A stretch of DNA of 55,841 nt from the NCBI GenBank assembly GCA_021107945.1, contig JAIORV010000164.1, forward strand, positions 1 to 55,841, in the 5' to 3' direction. The stretch is from Vulcanimicrobiota bacterium. Lineage in GTDB: Bacteria > Vulcanimicrobiota > JAJTBE01. Positions 35,091-43,743 of the stretch are shown here, one piece after another. A program made the position numbers and the translations under genes. The stretch's first letter is position 1, and every line of letters begins with the position of its first letter. The notes below the pieces were generated by a model. It was not told the DNA's origin. It did not search any database and saw only the letters and a program-made list of their open reading frames with translations.

Positions 35091-36305
35091 TTACCCTTTT
35101 ATTGGAACATATATTTTTTTTATTTTTGCAGGCATATAAAGCAAATAAAGAAACTTACCCCCTATAGATGCTTCCTTAAACTTTTGCACCTGTATTTTCC
35201 TGATAATTTTCCCTTGCCCATTAATTGTCAGAATGAGCGAGTAGTCCGATTTTACACTTTGACAACATATAAATGCCACTTTTTTCTTTTCATTATATAG
35301 AATATTACTTATTTTATAATCATGTAATTTTACAACTTTGGTAAATTTTCTGTTATGCAAATCATAACAAAACAACTCGTCTTTTCGGGCAACAAAAAGG
35401 TAATCATAAAAGAACCAATATCTGTATATGAGATCTTCATCTTTCCTAAAAGATAACAACAATTTAATCTTTCCCCTGGAGTCTATTACTTTGGCCTCTT
35501 TTCGTAAGCATAAGAAAGTAAGTCCGTCATAATAGTACAATTTTGAATATAGGAAATCGGATGAATATTTTGACGATTGATAAATCGGGATTTCTCTTGA
35601 AATAAACTTATCTTGGCGTTTTTCTTTTGAGAGATTAAAAGAAGAAATTTTTATAGTCTTATTACCTAAAAACTTCCCATAATATAGAGTATCATTATGT
35701 ATTGTAGGTCGTATAATCTCGGAACCAGTAAAAACTTGTCTTAAAGTTCTTCCTTCCAAAACAACCAGGCGAAACGTTTTTTCTTTTTTCATAAAACTAT
35801 CACAAGCTTCTGTTGAATATTTATAGAATCCCAGATATTCCTTATTGGTAATATTGTCTTTAATAACAAAACTGGAATCAGGAATGATTTTATGGTCTAA
35901 TTTCTTTTTAGTTTCAATCTCCAAATCTTCTCTCTTAAAACAAAAGATTGTTTCAAATCCAACCAAATATAAATATCTATCCCCTTGATAGAGAAAAAAT
36001 TTTATTGGTAGAGATATATCGGGAAATTTCTTCATAATCAATTTCTTCTCGGTCATATCATAACTACATAAAAAATTACAGCGCGGATTAGATATACTAC
36101 TTGGTTTATGTGTTTTCATAATATCACAAATATTTCCATTAAAAAAAAGCTTGTTCTTTTTGAAATAAAGACACCGTATATAAGAAAATTTGGTCCCTAA
36201 CTTATTTATGTCATAAATGGCTTCGGAAGATTTTGAACTAACAAGCTTGGCAATATAAAAAAACAATAAAATAATAATAATCAAATATATTATTTTCCTC
36301 TTCAA
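35091..36305 (-). CDS. Membrane-anchored protein, candidate immunity partner of the main Rhs tip
   Basis: 404 residues with an N-terminal membrane anchor or uncleaved signal (IIYLIIIILLFFYIAKLV, 5-22). The exterior part is rich in Tyr/Phe and Lys with repeated short beta-type units (LFFNGNICDIM, RYLYLVGFETIFCF, LFVARKDELFCYDL), suggesting a beta-propeller-like fold. Very AT-rich, unlike the Rhs core. The ATG is 36 bases behind the Rhs stop, and the gene ends shortly before the next Rhs fragment, the place of an immunity gene. The size is larger than usual for immunity proteins, so another accessory role remains possible. Confidence 0.65.
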   Translation of the reverse strand: MKRKIIYLIIIILLFFYIAKLVSSKSSEAIYDINKLGTKFSYIRCLYFKKNKLFFNGNICDIMKTHKPSSISNPRCNFLCSYDMTEKKLIMKKFPDISLPIKFFLYQGDRYLYLVGFETIFCFKREDLEIETKKKLDHKIIPDSSFVIKDNITNKEYLGFYKYSTEACDSFMKKEKTFRLVVLEGRTLRQVFTGSEIIRPTIHNDTLYYGKFLGNKTIKISSFNLSKEKRQDKFISREIPIYQSSKYSSDFLYSKLYYYDGLTFLCLRKEAKVIDSRGKIKLLLSFRKDEDLIYRYWFFYDYLFVARKDELFCYDLHNRKFTKVVKLHDYKISNILYNEKKKVAFICCQSVKSDYSLILTINGQGKIIRKIQVQKFKEASIGGKFLYLLYMPAKIKKIYVPIKG

Positions 36306-36340
36306 AATCAGTATTCTCCTTTTAGACTCGTCAGCTCATA

Positions 36341-38293
36341 TCAGTAAGTTATAAAATCATTGATTCTTCCACTTGCCGGAACCATATATACAGGTCCCTT
36401 GTAATTTTCGGGAACTGGATCGGGTAATCCCTTGCCGGGCTGGCCTTTTTCCTTTCCACTATATTCGCCTGTCGTCTTGATCCCTAATGATCTTACTTTA
36501 TATTTGTCCGCAAACGCCTTTGCAAACCTTGCAGAATTGCATGCATAAATCTTGACCTGCACATATTTATGTCTTTTAAATTTTAGATTTAAACTCGGCA
36601 CATCTGACTCAGCTACATTACCTTCACCGGGTTCCATGCTTAGAAATAGCATGCCTGGTGCACCATGAGCAACAATTATCAAGGTGTCAATGGTATCTTT
36701 TCCAATGATTCTCACAATATCCTCAATTGAACTAGCTTGACTTATAACGGGATTCTTATATTTACGCGCATGTGTTCTCGCAATAAGTTCATGCATTTTG
36801 CCCTCTCTTCCTGGTTTTGAGTAAATTATAAAATCCTTATACCCACTGGGATCACTATATCGAACAGGATTTCCACGGCAGTACATATACGGATGTTGGG
36901 ATGCGGGGTCGGTCATGTATCCCTTGAACGCGTCGGGCGAGAGGAAGCTGCCGGTTTCGGGGTCGTATTGTCTTACGCCGGTTTTGTATCCGAAGGGGCC
37001 TTTGTCGTAGCCTTTGTATGAAGCTAACTCATTTCGGTAATAACCATGACCTTCTACCTCGGTTGTACTACCATAACTGTCGTATGCATAAAGATGATAT
37101 GGAACTTGTCCCGCTTTGTTCGACACCTGAACAACATTCCCTTGCCCGTCGTAGGAGAAGTAGAATGAATACAGCCCCGATGCTCCTCCGGGAAAAAATC
37201 CGCCTTCGTCATCAATATATACGCCCACTTTCATGCCGTTCAGGTATGTGTAGTATTCTATTTTATTCCATGTGGTGGGTGCAGTAACTCCGTCCATAAC
37301 AATGCTCATTACGCCCTTTTTGTAAAGAAGAACGCCGGATTCGTATCCGTGGAAGCTGTTTGTGAATATGTAGTTGTAGTTGTCGAGTTTGGGTAATTTA
37401 AGATATTTTTTACCAGAAGAGGACTCCACCTGGTATGCGTTTTTGATGGTTTTTACCAAAGCGTTTGTCCCTGAATTCTTAGCATCCGTCGATTCTATCG
37501 GAATAGAATCACCCCGGGATTCACTCCAGAAAAGCTCCTCCCCACCGTCATAAGCGTAATGCTCAATTCTCGATTCTGTTCCGGTTTGTCGTGATCCTTT
37601 CGTTTCTGTTGCGGTTGGGAAACCGCTCCCAGAGTGTGAATTCGCAAGCTTCGACATGGGCATGAAACTTTCGTAATACTTGACTTCTTTCAAGCGGTTT
37701 GTGGGCGTGAACGATGCGATGCTTTCTTCACCGGATGTATAGACAGTGTGATATCTCCTTTTGCGGTTTCCGCTGTTGTCGTAGTTGTAGTTAATTTCCG
37801 GTATTCCCGCGCCGACACTTGCGTATCGCCTTGTCAATTGATGGGCGCTGTTGTACGAGAAGTGGATGAAATGCCCGCTTCCGATACTTTCACGGGTCTT
37901 GTTTCCTGCGTTGTCGTACAGGAAATCCTTGTTTGCCGATTCGTCACGGGTAAGCTTGTATGTGGGATCGTACTGATATTGACGGGGCGAGAGGTCTCCG
38001 GGTGTTTTCTGAACGCTTGCAAAATTGCCCACCTCGTCGTAAGTGTAGTCATACTCGATATGCGGCGGTGTTTGCGGCGGGTCGCTGAAGGGGTGGTCAT
38101 TGGCCACCTTCGTTATCCTGTTTTCCTCGTCGAACTCCCGAACCGACTGAGTCCCGTCCGGGTAATTTATCGCCGTCATATTCCCCACTGCGTTGTAATC
38201 GCATGTAAAAACATCGCCGGTGTGATTGGTCACCTGCGTCTGCCTGTTCAATTCGTCATATTGATACGACAGGCTATTTTTCTTGCCCCTCAT
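36341..38293 (-). CDS. Rhs/YD-repeat protein, 5'-truncated, with caspase-like C-terminal tip
   Basis: 650 residues. Residues 1-330 are YD repeats (YQYDELNRQTQV, CDYNAVGNMTAINYPDGT, YDYTYDEVGNFAS). The conserved core end is VRQYDPETGSFLSPDAF to VRYSDPSGY (about 375-485), and a 165-residue tip follows. The tip has DTLIIVAHGAPGMLFLS and VKIYACNSARFAKAFADKYK, a His/Cys pair as in caspase-fold (C80/CHAT/DUF4347-like) peptidases. A full Rhs protein has a long N-terminal part with signal or encapsulation domains; none is found upstream of the ATG at 38293, so the gene is probably 5'-truncated and may be silent. Confidence 0.85.
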   Translation of the reverse strand: MRGKKNSLSYQYDELNRQTQVTNHTGDVFTCDYNAVGNMTAINYPDGTQSVREFDEENRITKVANDHPFSDPPQTPPHIEYDYTYDEVGNFASVQKTPGDLSPRQYQYDPTYKLTRDESANKDFLYDNAGNKTRESIGSGHFIHFSYNSAHQLTRRYASVGAGIPEINYNYDNSGNRKRRYHTVYTSGEESIASFTPTNRLKEVKYYESFMPMSKLANSHSGSGFPTATETKGSRQTGTESRIEHYAYDGGEELFWSESRGDSIPIESTDAKNSGTNALVKTIKNAYQVESSSGKKYLKLPKLDNYNYIFTNSFHGYESGVLLYKKGVMSIVMDGVTAPTTWNKIEYYTYLNGMKVGVYIDDEGGFFPGGASGLYSFYFSYDGQGNVVQVSNKAGQVPYHLYAYDSYGSTTEVEGHGYYRNELASYKGYDKGPFGYKTGVRQYDPETGSFLSPDAFKGYMTDPASQHPYMYCRGNPVRYSDPSGYKDFIIYSKPGREGKMHELIARTHARKYKNPVISQASSIEDIVRIIGKDTIDTLIIVAHGAPGMLFLSMEPGEGNVAESDVPSLNLKFKRHKYVQVKIYACNSARFAKAFADKYKVRSLGIKTTGEYSGKEKGQPGKGLPDPVPENYKGPVYMVPASGRINDFITY

Positions 38294-38411
38294 TTGTGAA
38301 GATATACATTATCCCTGAATTTTCTTCTTTATATTAAAAATCGCATCTTTTACTGAGCTGATGATTCCACTATCCTCTTCAGGGTCTAAATATTCCAGGG
38401 CATCCTTTAAA

Positions 38412-38615
38412 ATGCCTAAAATATATTTGAGCCGGAAGAAAATTGAGGCTATCACGTCTTTTGTCCATCCATGTCTGGCTGTCATACATATGGAGGAAGC
38501 AATGCGCAACCTCCAGGATGCCCTTGAAGGCTGTTTGACGGTGCTTGAAGAGAAGGGGCAACCGATCCCCTCAAGAACAATTTTAAAAACACTTGCATTT
38601 GAATTCCAGTTCTGA
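38412..38615 (+). pseudogene. hicB-like antitoxin remnant with frameshifts
   Basis: Three consecutive frames together spell a HicB protein: MPKIYLSRKKIE (frame from 38412), then GYHVFCPSMSGCHTYG in a shifted frame, then EEAMRNLQDALEGCLTVLEE and KGQPIPSRTILKTLAFEFQF back in the first frame, ending at 38615. HicB proteins read YYVAYCPxLPGCHTxG and EEAxxNIKEAI at the same places. At least two indels are needed. No hicA toxin remnant was recognised beside it. The tRNA-Pro promoter overlaps its 3' end. Confidence 0.75.
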
Positions 38616-38621
38616 TATAAT
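38593..38621 (+). promoter_or_regulatory. Promoter of tRNA-Pro
   Basis: TTGCAT (38593-38598), 17-base spacer, TATAAT (38616-38621). The start point would fall about five bases before the mature tRNA 5' end. Confidence 0.8.
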
Positions 38622-38632
38622 ACTTTTTACAT

Positions 38633-38707
38633 CGGGGTGTAGCTCAGTTTGGTTAGAGTGCTAGCATGGGGGGCTAGAGGTCCGCAGTTCGAATCTGCGC
38701 ACTCCGA
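38633..38707 (+). tRNA. tRNA-Pro (anticodon GGG)
   Basis: Complete cloverleaf: acceptor stem CGGGGTG / CACTCCG (one G-T pair), D arm AGCTCAGTTTGGTTAGAGT, anticodon stem CTAGC / GCTAG with loop ATGGGGG (anticodon GGG), and T arm CGCAG TTCGAAT CTGCG. Discriminator A; the CCA end is not encoded. A consensus promoter precedes it and a terminator follows. Confidence 0.96.
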
Positions 38708-38713
38708 TTTTTT

Positions 38714-38741
38714 AAAAAACCGGCTTTATGCCGGTTTTTTT
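38714..38741. terminator. Bidirectional terminator between tRNA-Pro and the sensor kinase
   Basis: AAAAAACCGGC-TTTAT-GCCGGTTTTTT: perfect 11-bp stem with A-run on one side and T-run on the other, so it can end both the tRNA transcript and the convergent kinase transcript. Confidence 0.92.
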
Positions 38742-38742
38742 A

Positions 38743-41478
38743 TTAATCTTCATCAACACCCGGACAACTGTCTTCATCTTCTTCATTCGGGACCCTGGGG
38801 AGTGTAAAAACAAACTTTGACCCGCCAAGTAAGCCCGATTCCACCCAAATCTTCCCATTGTGAGCTTCTATAATCCTCTTCGATATGAATAATCCCAGTC
38901 CCGGTCCGTAGAATTTCCTCGTGGTTCTTGTATCAACCCTATGGAAAAGCTCAAAGACCTTTTCCCTGTGTTGCATGGGTATCCCTACCCCCTGATCCTC
39001 AACCATAATCATTACTTCTTCTTCCTGCGCTACAACGTTGACTCTAACCTGTCCGCCTCCGGGAGAGAATTTTATTGCATTTTCAAGAAGGTGACAGATC
39101 ACAAATTCAATCTGGTTGCTGTCTCCATATATAAACGGCGTTCCATCAATCTCGGTAACAAAAACATGTTTTGACGAAGTTGACTGGTACCTCTTAATCA
39201 TATTGAGGATGATGCCATTAATCTTGAAAGGCATTGGTTTAATTATAAGTGTATCCCTGCTCAACTTGGATGCCTCAAGGAGATCGTTGATCATCCGGTT
39301 GAGGTGATCGGTTTCCTCATTAATAATCTCCAGGAATTCCTTTACCTCTTCTTTGCTGAAACGCCCGCGGGGGTGCAACAGGGTTGAGATATAACCCTTG
39401 ATGGAAGTCAGGGGAGTGCGGAGTTCGTGTGATATCGTTGCAATGAAGTCAGAGCGTAAATTTTCAAGCTCCTTGATCTGAGATACATCCCTCATAATGC
39501 TCACAAAAGAAACTTCACCGTTTTTGCCGCTCTTTTCAATGGTTGTTGTGAATTCCAGGGTTCTCTTCTCGCCCCCGGGTGTCACCACAATATGCTCAGT
39601 TTGTACGGGGAATTGTCCTTTATCCAACGCTATTTTAAGAAGACATCCCTTTTTAGAACAGAAAACCCGGGTATCCGGCAAGTCACCGGGGTGTATCCCG
39701 ATAAAAATGCTGTTACAGATCTTTCCAACAGCTTCCTTTTCCATATATCCGGTTATTCTCTCGGCGGACTTGTTAAACGAGGTAATCACTCCGTTGGTAT
39801 CCATTGAAATGACACCATCGCTTATAGTAGAGAGGAGGATTTCCATCTTCTTTTTTTCTTCGGACATCTTCTGGTAAAGACTTGCGTTTTCAATGCCTAT
39901 GGACGCTTCCTTGGCCAGGGTTATTAAAAGTCTGATACTGTCCTCAATCAGGTCTTTTTCTTCTTTGAGTCCCAACTCCAGTATTCCTGACAATTCCTCA
40001 CTGACAATAAGGGGGAAAACACAGTATGCTCCAACTTCCCTACCCAGGAATCTGCCATTTAATGTATCCTCACGGGATGCGTCATGTATGATAAGAGCTT
40101 TTTGCGAGGCAAGCACCTCACTGTATGGCTCCCTGTCAATTGGAAATTCTTCCAGTTTATAATTACTTGAATCGGCTGAGATTGCCGTCTTTGAGGCCTT
40201 TATAACATATTTCCCGGATTCATCCTTTAAATACAGATTACAGAATTTTCCTGAGAGAGTACCCTGAATCTGATCTACTATATAGTTCATCAGTTCTTGT
40301 TTTGATTTAATTGAGGTGAATGCTTCCGTTGCCGTATGAATTGTTCTGAGTTCAATCACTCTTTTTTCAAGGCGTTCTTTTGTTTTCGAATATAGAACGG
40401 TTTTATCATCCATATACTTTCTTAATTTGTGCTTCATTTCTTCGAATGAAAGTGACATGGATCCGATTTCATCGGACTCTTTTTTCCGGGGAATGTCCTT
40501 CTCTTTATTTTCTTCTGTCATTTCGCCGGTTATAACCGATAGGTCTTCCAGAGGCCTGGAGATCCTTCTTGCAACATAATATGATAAAAGAAGAGAAAAT
40601 AGTAACGCCAACAGAAATGCACCCGTAATGTTTAAAACCAACCGTTGCGAGGCGCCACTTAATTCGGTCATTCTGCTTTTCCAAACCAATTGCCACCCCG
40701 TATCCCCGATGGGAAGGGATGATGTGAGGAAAACTTCATTATTGACATTTTCAAGGTTGAATCCGCCAAAACTTGAAGATAATAGGTTTTCTCCCAGTTG
40801 TATTTCCGGGAAAACCGACTGCATCTGCCTGCTTACATATATAACCGTTCCATTCTTGTTGATAATGTAGGCAAGATCCTTATCCTTCCTGATAAAGTTA
40901 TCTAACCTGTTGAAAATATTTTGAAGTGAAATATAGATTGATAATACACCTGCCACAGATGAATTATCAGTCGTCAGAACAGGAACGGAAACATTCATCC
41001 AGGGTTCACCGTTTTCAATAAAGACCCTGGATTGGACAACTTTCCCTTCAAGCGCGCTTTCAATCCATTTCCGGTCAAAGCTGGAAGCCGCCCATTTATT
41101 GGTGTTTGATGGTGTATAGAAATCAAATTCCTGAATAAGATTATTATTAAAATACTTGACTTCTTTTATGCTGTCCCGGTCCTTGAGACTATTATTAATT
41201 ATTTCTTCTTTACGAAATTTGTCGGCGTTCCTGAATTCCGGGTTATTTACCGTGCCTTCGACAATATTTACTTGTCCGTCAAGGTAATCTTTCAAATACT
41301 TATTTACTATCAATGAAGAGCGATGAAGTCCCCTGATATTATTGCTGAAATGGGATAGAGATTGTGTAATTATATCCTTGCTGATAAAAAACACAAGAAG
41401 AGTAATAAGAACAGTGGGAATTATTGCAATTAAAAAAATATATATTTTTAATCCTGTAAAAAGATTCCTGATCTTCAT
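38743..41478 (-). CDS. Membrane sensor histidine kinase (Cache-HAMP-GAF-PAS-HisKA-HATPase)
   Basis: 911 residues. Membrane helix 11-33; extracytoplasmic dCache-type sensor (about 40-275, NEVFLTSSLPIGDTGWQLVW near its end); second helix about 280-303; HAMP (ISRPLEDLSVITGEMTE); GAF (about 395-540); PAS (about 550-665, MDTNGVITSFNKSAERITGY); HisKA with phospho-acceptor H684 in ATISHELRTPLTS; and an ATPase domain with N box HLLENAIKFSPGGG, VEDQGVGIP and GPGLGLFISKRIIEAHNGKI. It should sense a small ligand outside the membrane. No response regulator is adjacent, so it is an orphan kinase here. Confidence 0.95.
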   Translation of the reverse strand: MKIRNLFTGLKIYIFLIAIIPTVLITLLVFFISKDIITQSLSHFSNNIRGLHRSSLIVNKYLKDYLDGQVNIVEGTVNNPEFRNADKFRKEEIINNSLKDRDSIKEVKYFNNNLIQEFDFYTPSNTNKWAASSFDRKWIESALEGKVVQSRVFIENGEPWMNVSVPVLTTDNSSVAGVLSIYISLQNIFNRLDNFIRKDKDLAYIINKNGTVIYVSRQMQSVFPEIQLGENLLSSSFGGFNLENVNNEVFLTSSLPIGDTGWQLVWKSRMTELSGASQRLVLNITGAFLLALLFSLLLSYYVARRISRPLEDLSVITGEMTEENKEKDIPRKKESDEIGSMSLSFEEMKHKLRKYMDDKTVLYSKTKERLEKRVIELRTIHTATEAFTSIKSKQELMNYIVDQIQGTLSGKFCNLYLKDESGKYVIKASKTAISADSSNYKLEEFPIDREPYSEVLASQKALIIHDASREDTLNGRFLGREVGAYCVFPLIVSEELSGILELGLKEEKDLIEDSIRLLITLAKEASIGIENASLYQKMSEEKKKMEILLSTISDGVISMDTNGVITSFNKSAERITGYMEKEAVGKICNSIFIGIHPGDLPDTRVFCSKKGCLLKIALDKGQFPVQTEHIVVTPGGEKRTLEFTTTIEKSGKNGEVSFVSIMRDVSQIKELENLRSDFIATISHELRTPLTSIKGYISTLLHPRGRFSKEEVKEFLEIINEETDHLNRMINDLLEASKLSRDTLIIKPMPFKINGIILNMIKRYQSTSSKHVFVTEIDGTPFIYGDSNQIEFVICHLLENAIKFSPGGGQVRVNVVAQEEEVMIMVEDQGVGIPMQHREKVFELFHRVDTRTTRKFYGPGLGLFISKRIIEAHNGKIWVESGLLGGSKFVFTLPRVPNEEDEDSCPGVDED

Positions 41479-41629
41479 ATATTCCTTTAAATTAAAAGAG
41501 CTTGTAAATCAGAATTCATAAAGTGTTTAACGGGGCAAGGCGCCGGCAGCTCCTTTTCTCGGAAAGAGCATCGTTTTTTTTACCGATAATTCTGGCCAAA
41601 AATAAATAAGCTCTTAATAACTCCCTTTT

Positions 41630-42157
41630 TTATAATTTTTCGATATTAATCTTATCATTGGTATAGATGCATATTTCAGATGCAATCTTAAGCGACTTCT
41701 TTACAATCTCCTCGGCACTCAGTTCGGAATTCTCAAGCAACGCCATTGCAGACGCCTGCGCATAGGGGGCGCCTGAACCCACCGCGGCGATTCCCCTGTC
41801 AGGCTCCATTACATCTCCGTTTCCCGAAAGGAATAAAAGATGATCTTTATTGGCGACTACCATCATAGCCTCGAGCCTTCGTAAAATCTTATCGGTTCGC
41901 CAGTCTTTGGCAAGTTCTACCGCCGCTCTGAGCAGATTTCCATTAAACTCCTCGAGTTTGCCTTCAAACTTCTCAAAAAGTGTAAGTCCATCCGCCGCGG
42001 ATCCTGCGAAGCCCCCGATAACCTTATTATGAAACATCCTTCTGGTTTTTCTGGCGTTGTGTTTTACGACAGTTCTGTCAAGGGTAACCTGTCCGTCTCC
42101 GCCAAGAGCGACTTCGCCGTTTCTTTTCACCGCCAGTATTGTTGTCGAATGTGTCAA
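41630..42157 (-). CDS. hslV: ATP-dependent protease subunit HslV
   Basis: 175 residues with [20 protein letters not shown]: a short propeptide (MTHS) is removed so that threonine becomes the catalytic N-terminus. Also visible are [59 protein letters not shown] and [15 protein letters not shown]. HslV forms dodecamers driven by the ATPase HslU. hslU is not next to it: the kinase lies downstream and repeats upstream. The start is TTG at 42157 with AGAGGAGG at ideal spacing. Confidence 0.96.
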   Translation of the reverse strand: MTHSTTILAVKRNGEVALGGDGQVTLDRTVVKHNARKTRRMFHNKVIGGFAGSAADGLTLFEKFEGKLEEFNGNLLRAAVELAKDWRTDKILRRLEAMMVVANKDHLLFLSGNGDVMEPDRGIAAVGSGAPYAQASAMALLENSELSAEEIVKKSLKIASEICIYTNDKINIEKL

Positions 42158-42399
42158 AGAAAATCCTCCTCTGGAAAATTCTAATTCTTCATTTATCGTG
42201 AATTCCTTTTATAAGAAAAGCAGCAGAATCATTTCAACCCCTCACTGCAGGCAAAATACCGTTCCTACAGGAGGTGGACTGAAACCAACCGCTTTCTTAA
42301 TACTTTCTATATTAAAAAAATTTGCCAGATATTCAAATAATCCTGCCCGTTGTAATATCGAGTCGATAGTTACCGCTTAATGTGATAGGTTAATGTCTT

Positions 42400-42537
42400 T
42401 TTACCACAGAGCACACAGAGAGCACAGAGATAAATCGGAGAATTCTCAGTGCCTGCGTTGAACCCTGGCCGCCTGCACTGAACTTGTTTCAGGGTCGCCG
42501 GGGCAAGCTTGTTTCAGTGTTCTCTGCGGTGAATAGT
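42400..42537. repeat. CACAGAG repeat interrupted by a GAACTTGTTTCAGGG element
   Basis: Left half ACCACAGAGCACACAGAGAG (42401-42420, then CACAGAG) and right half GTTCTCTGCGGTGAATAG (42518-42535) form an inverted pair. Between them lies CACTGAACTTGTTTCAGGGT (42476-42495) and a further CTTGTTTCAGTG, as in the 31.7-kb copy. The rest of the 518-base gap (42158-42675) has no recognised gene; bases 42190-42390 carry only scattered short frames. Confidence 0.65.
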
Positions 42538-42675
42538 TACCATGATAGTAAGGAAAAATAATTTGAAAATAATAATAGAAAACGTAACAAATTCCAATGT
42601 AATGAGTCCAATAATATGAACGACGGGAATTTTCAGGGAATCCTGTCGATTCACTGAAAGGTGGCGAAAATCATA

Positions 42676-43716
42676 ATGAAAAAATTTTTTGCGGGCATAA
42701 TTGCCCTGTTATTTGCTATTGTAATAATTTCAAGCTCAATATCAACTGCCGCCGATAACGTCAAAAAATATCCCGCAAGCAGTGGGATGCATCCACAATT
42801 CAGAGAGCGCATCAACGACCCCCAGGTAACAAAACTCAGAGATCAAATTAAAACATTGAGGGATAAATATAAGAATAATCCCAACTTTCAAAAGATGCTC
42901 GAAGAGAGTAAAAAAGTTATGGAAGAGAGAAGAAAAACCAGGAAGGACGGACAATCCAGCCCCTTCACCCTCAGGAAGCAATACATCGAAAAGATTAATA
43001 ATGCACAAAATGACCAGGAAAAAGAAAAACTGATAAATGAAATGAAAACTACAATGAAATCTCACCGTCAACAAAGAGAGAATTCAATGAAAAAATTTGA
43101 ATCCAAAATGGAGACGATCCAGAAAAAATATCAGAGTAAATTTCCTGATTATGTCAAGGCACAAAGTGAATTAAAAGAAAAAATGAAGAGCCTTCGTAAG
43201 AGTAAACAAAAGAGCAAACAAAATAATAAGGGAAGAAACAAGGGAGGCTCTTCAAGAGGACAGGGAAATCTCTCCGGTGGCAATTCCAGCTCACAAAGAA
43301 GCGGATCGGGTCGCTCATTTCAAGGCGGAGGACAAGGATCTAACAACAGAATGGGAATGAATTCTCAATCCCAGGGACAGGGTCGAAAAAGACCCTCTAT
43401 GAGCGAAAAAATGAAGACTGCTATCCAGAAATATAAAAACGATCCCGATTTCAAGAATATGATGCAGGAAAAAAGGAAGATAATGCAGGGTATGAAGCAG
43501 AAAAGGCAAGCTATGAAAAGCTCGGGAGAGAAGCCCTCCAGAGAGACATTCACGCAAATTCGAACCAAAATGGAAGCTATAGAAAAGAAGTATAAATCCA
43601 AATTTCCCGATTTTTTCGAAGCGGAGCAGGAAATGAGACGGAAACGAAAGAGGCAAAGAAAGGGAAAAGGCGGCTCCGGAATGCAAAATAAGGGATGTAA
43701 TAGTTCGACAAAGTAG
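42676..43716 (+). CDS. Exported, very basic Lys/Gln/Ser-rich protein with internal duplication
   Basis: 346 residues from the ATG at 42676 (an in-frame GTG at 42661 lacks a good RBS). Signal peptide cleaved near STAA (residue 25-26). Two copies of one helical module surround a Gly/Ser/Gln-rich linker: DKYKNNPNFQKMLEESKKVM with KMETIQKKYQSKFPDYVKAQ in the first, and QKYKNDPDFKNMMQEKRKIM with KMEAIEKKYKSKFPDFFEAE in the second. Function unknown; it could bind an acidic surface polymer, nucleic acid or other polyanion outside the cell (inference). Confidence 0.75.
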   Translation: MKKFFAGIIALLFAIVIISSSISTAADNVKKYPASSGMHPQFRERINDPQVTKLRDQIKTLRDKYKNNPNFQKMLEESKKVMEERRKTRKDGQSSPFTLRKQYIEKINNAQNDQEKEKLINEMKTTMKSHRQQRENSMKKFESKMETIQKKYQSKFPDYVKAQSELKEKMKSLRKSKQKSKQNNKGRNKGGSSRGQGNLSGGNSSSQRSGSGRSFQGGGQGSNNRMGMNSQSQGQGRKRPSMSEKMKTAIQKYKNDPDFKNMMQEKRKIMQGMKQKRQAMKSSGEKPSRETFTQIRTKMEAIEKKYKSKFPDFFEAEQEMRRKRKRQRKGKGGSGMQNKGCNSSTK

Positions 43717-43743
43717 GATGCCCAATGCGAGCTTATAAAAAGT

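Larger units (their letters stand above)
32189..37165. repeat. Four direct copies of the Rhs core end
   Basis: The DNA encoding YFSYDGQGNVVQVSNKAG through RYSDPSGY is repeated at about 36840-37165 (main gene), 34734-35050 and 33295-33612; a shorter copy, from FGYKTGVR on, is at 32189-32342. The copies are nearly identical at DNA level, including CTTTGTATGAAGCTAA and TCGTAGGAGAAGTA. They diverge abruptly after the DPSGY codons. They offer homologous recombination sites for swapping tips. Confidence 0.88.

Noticed and set aside
38309-38509. Minus-strand frame of 66 codons behind the Rhs gene start.
   Set aside because: It runs antisense to the hicB remnant, which explains the sequence better; no RBS. 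The last 30 codons look protein-like, so a fragment of another gene cannot be fully excluded.
42190-42390. Minus-strand frame reading ILQRAGLFEYLANFF upstream of hslV.
   Set aside because: Only about 44 codons, no start codon or RBS, and its end matches a TCCTACAGGAGG-type dispersed sequence.
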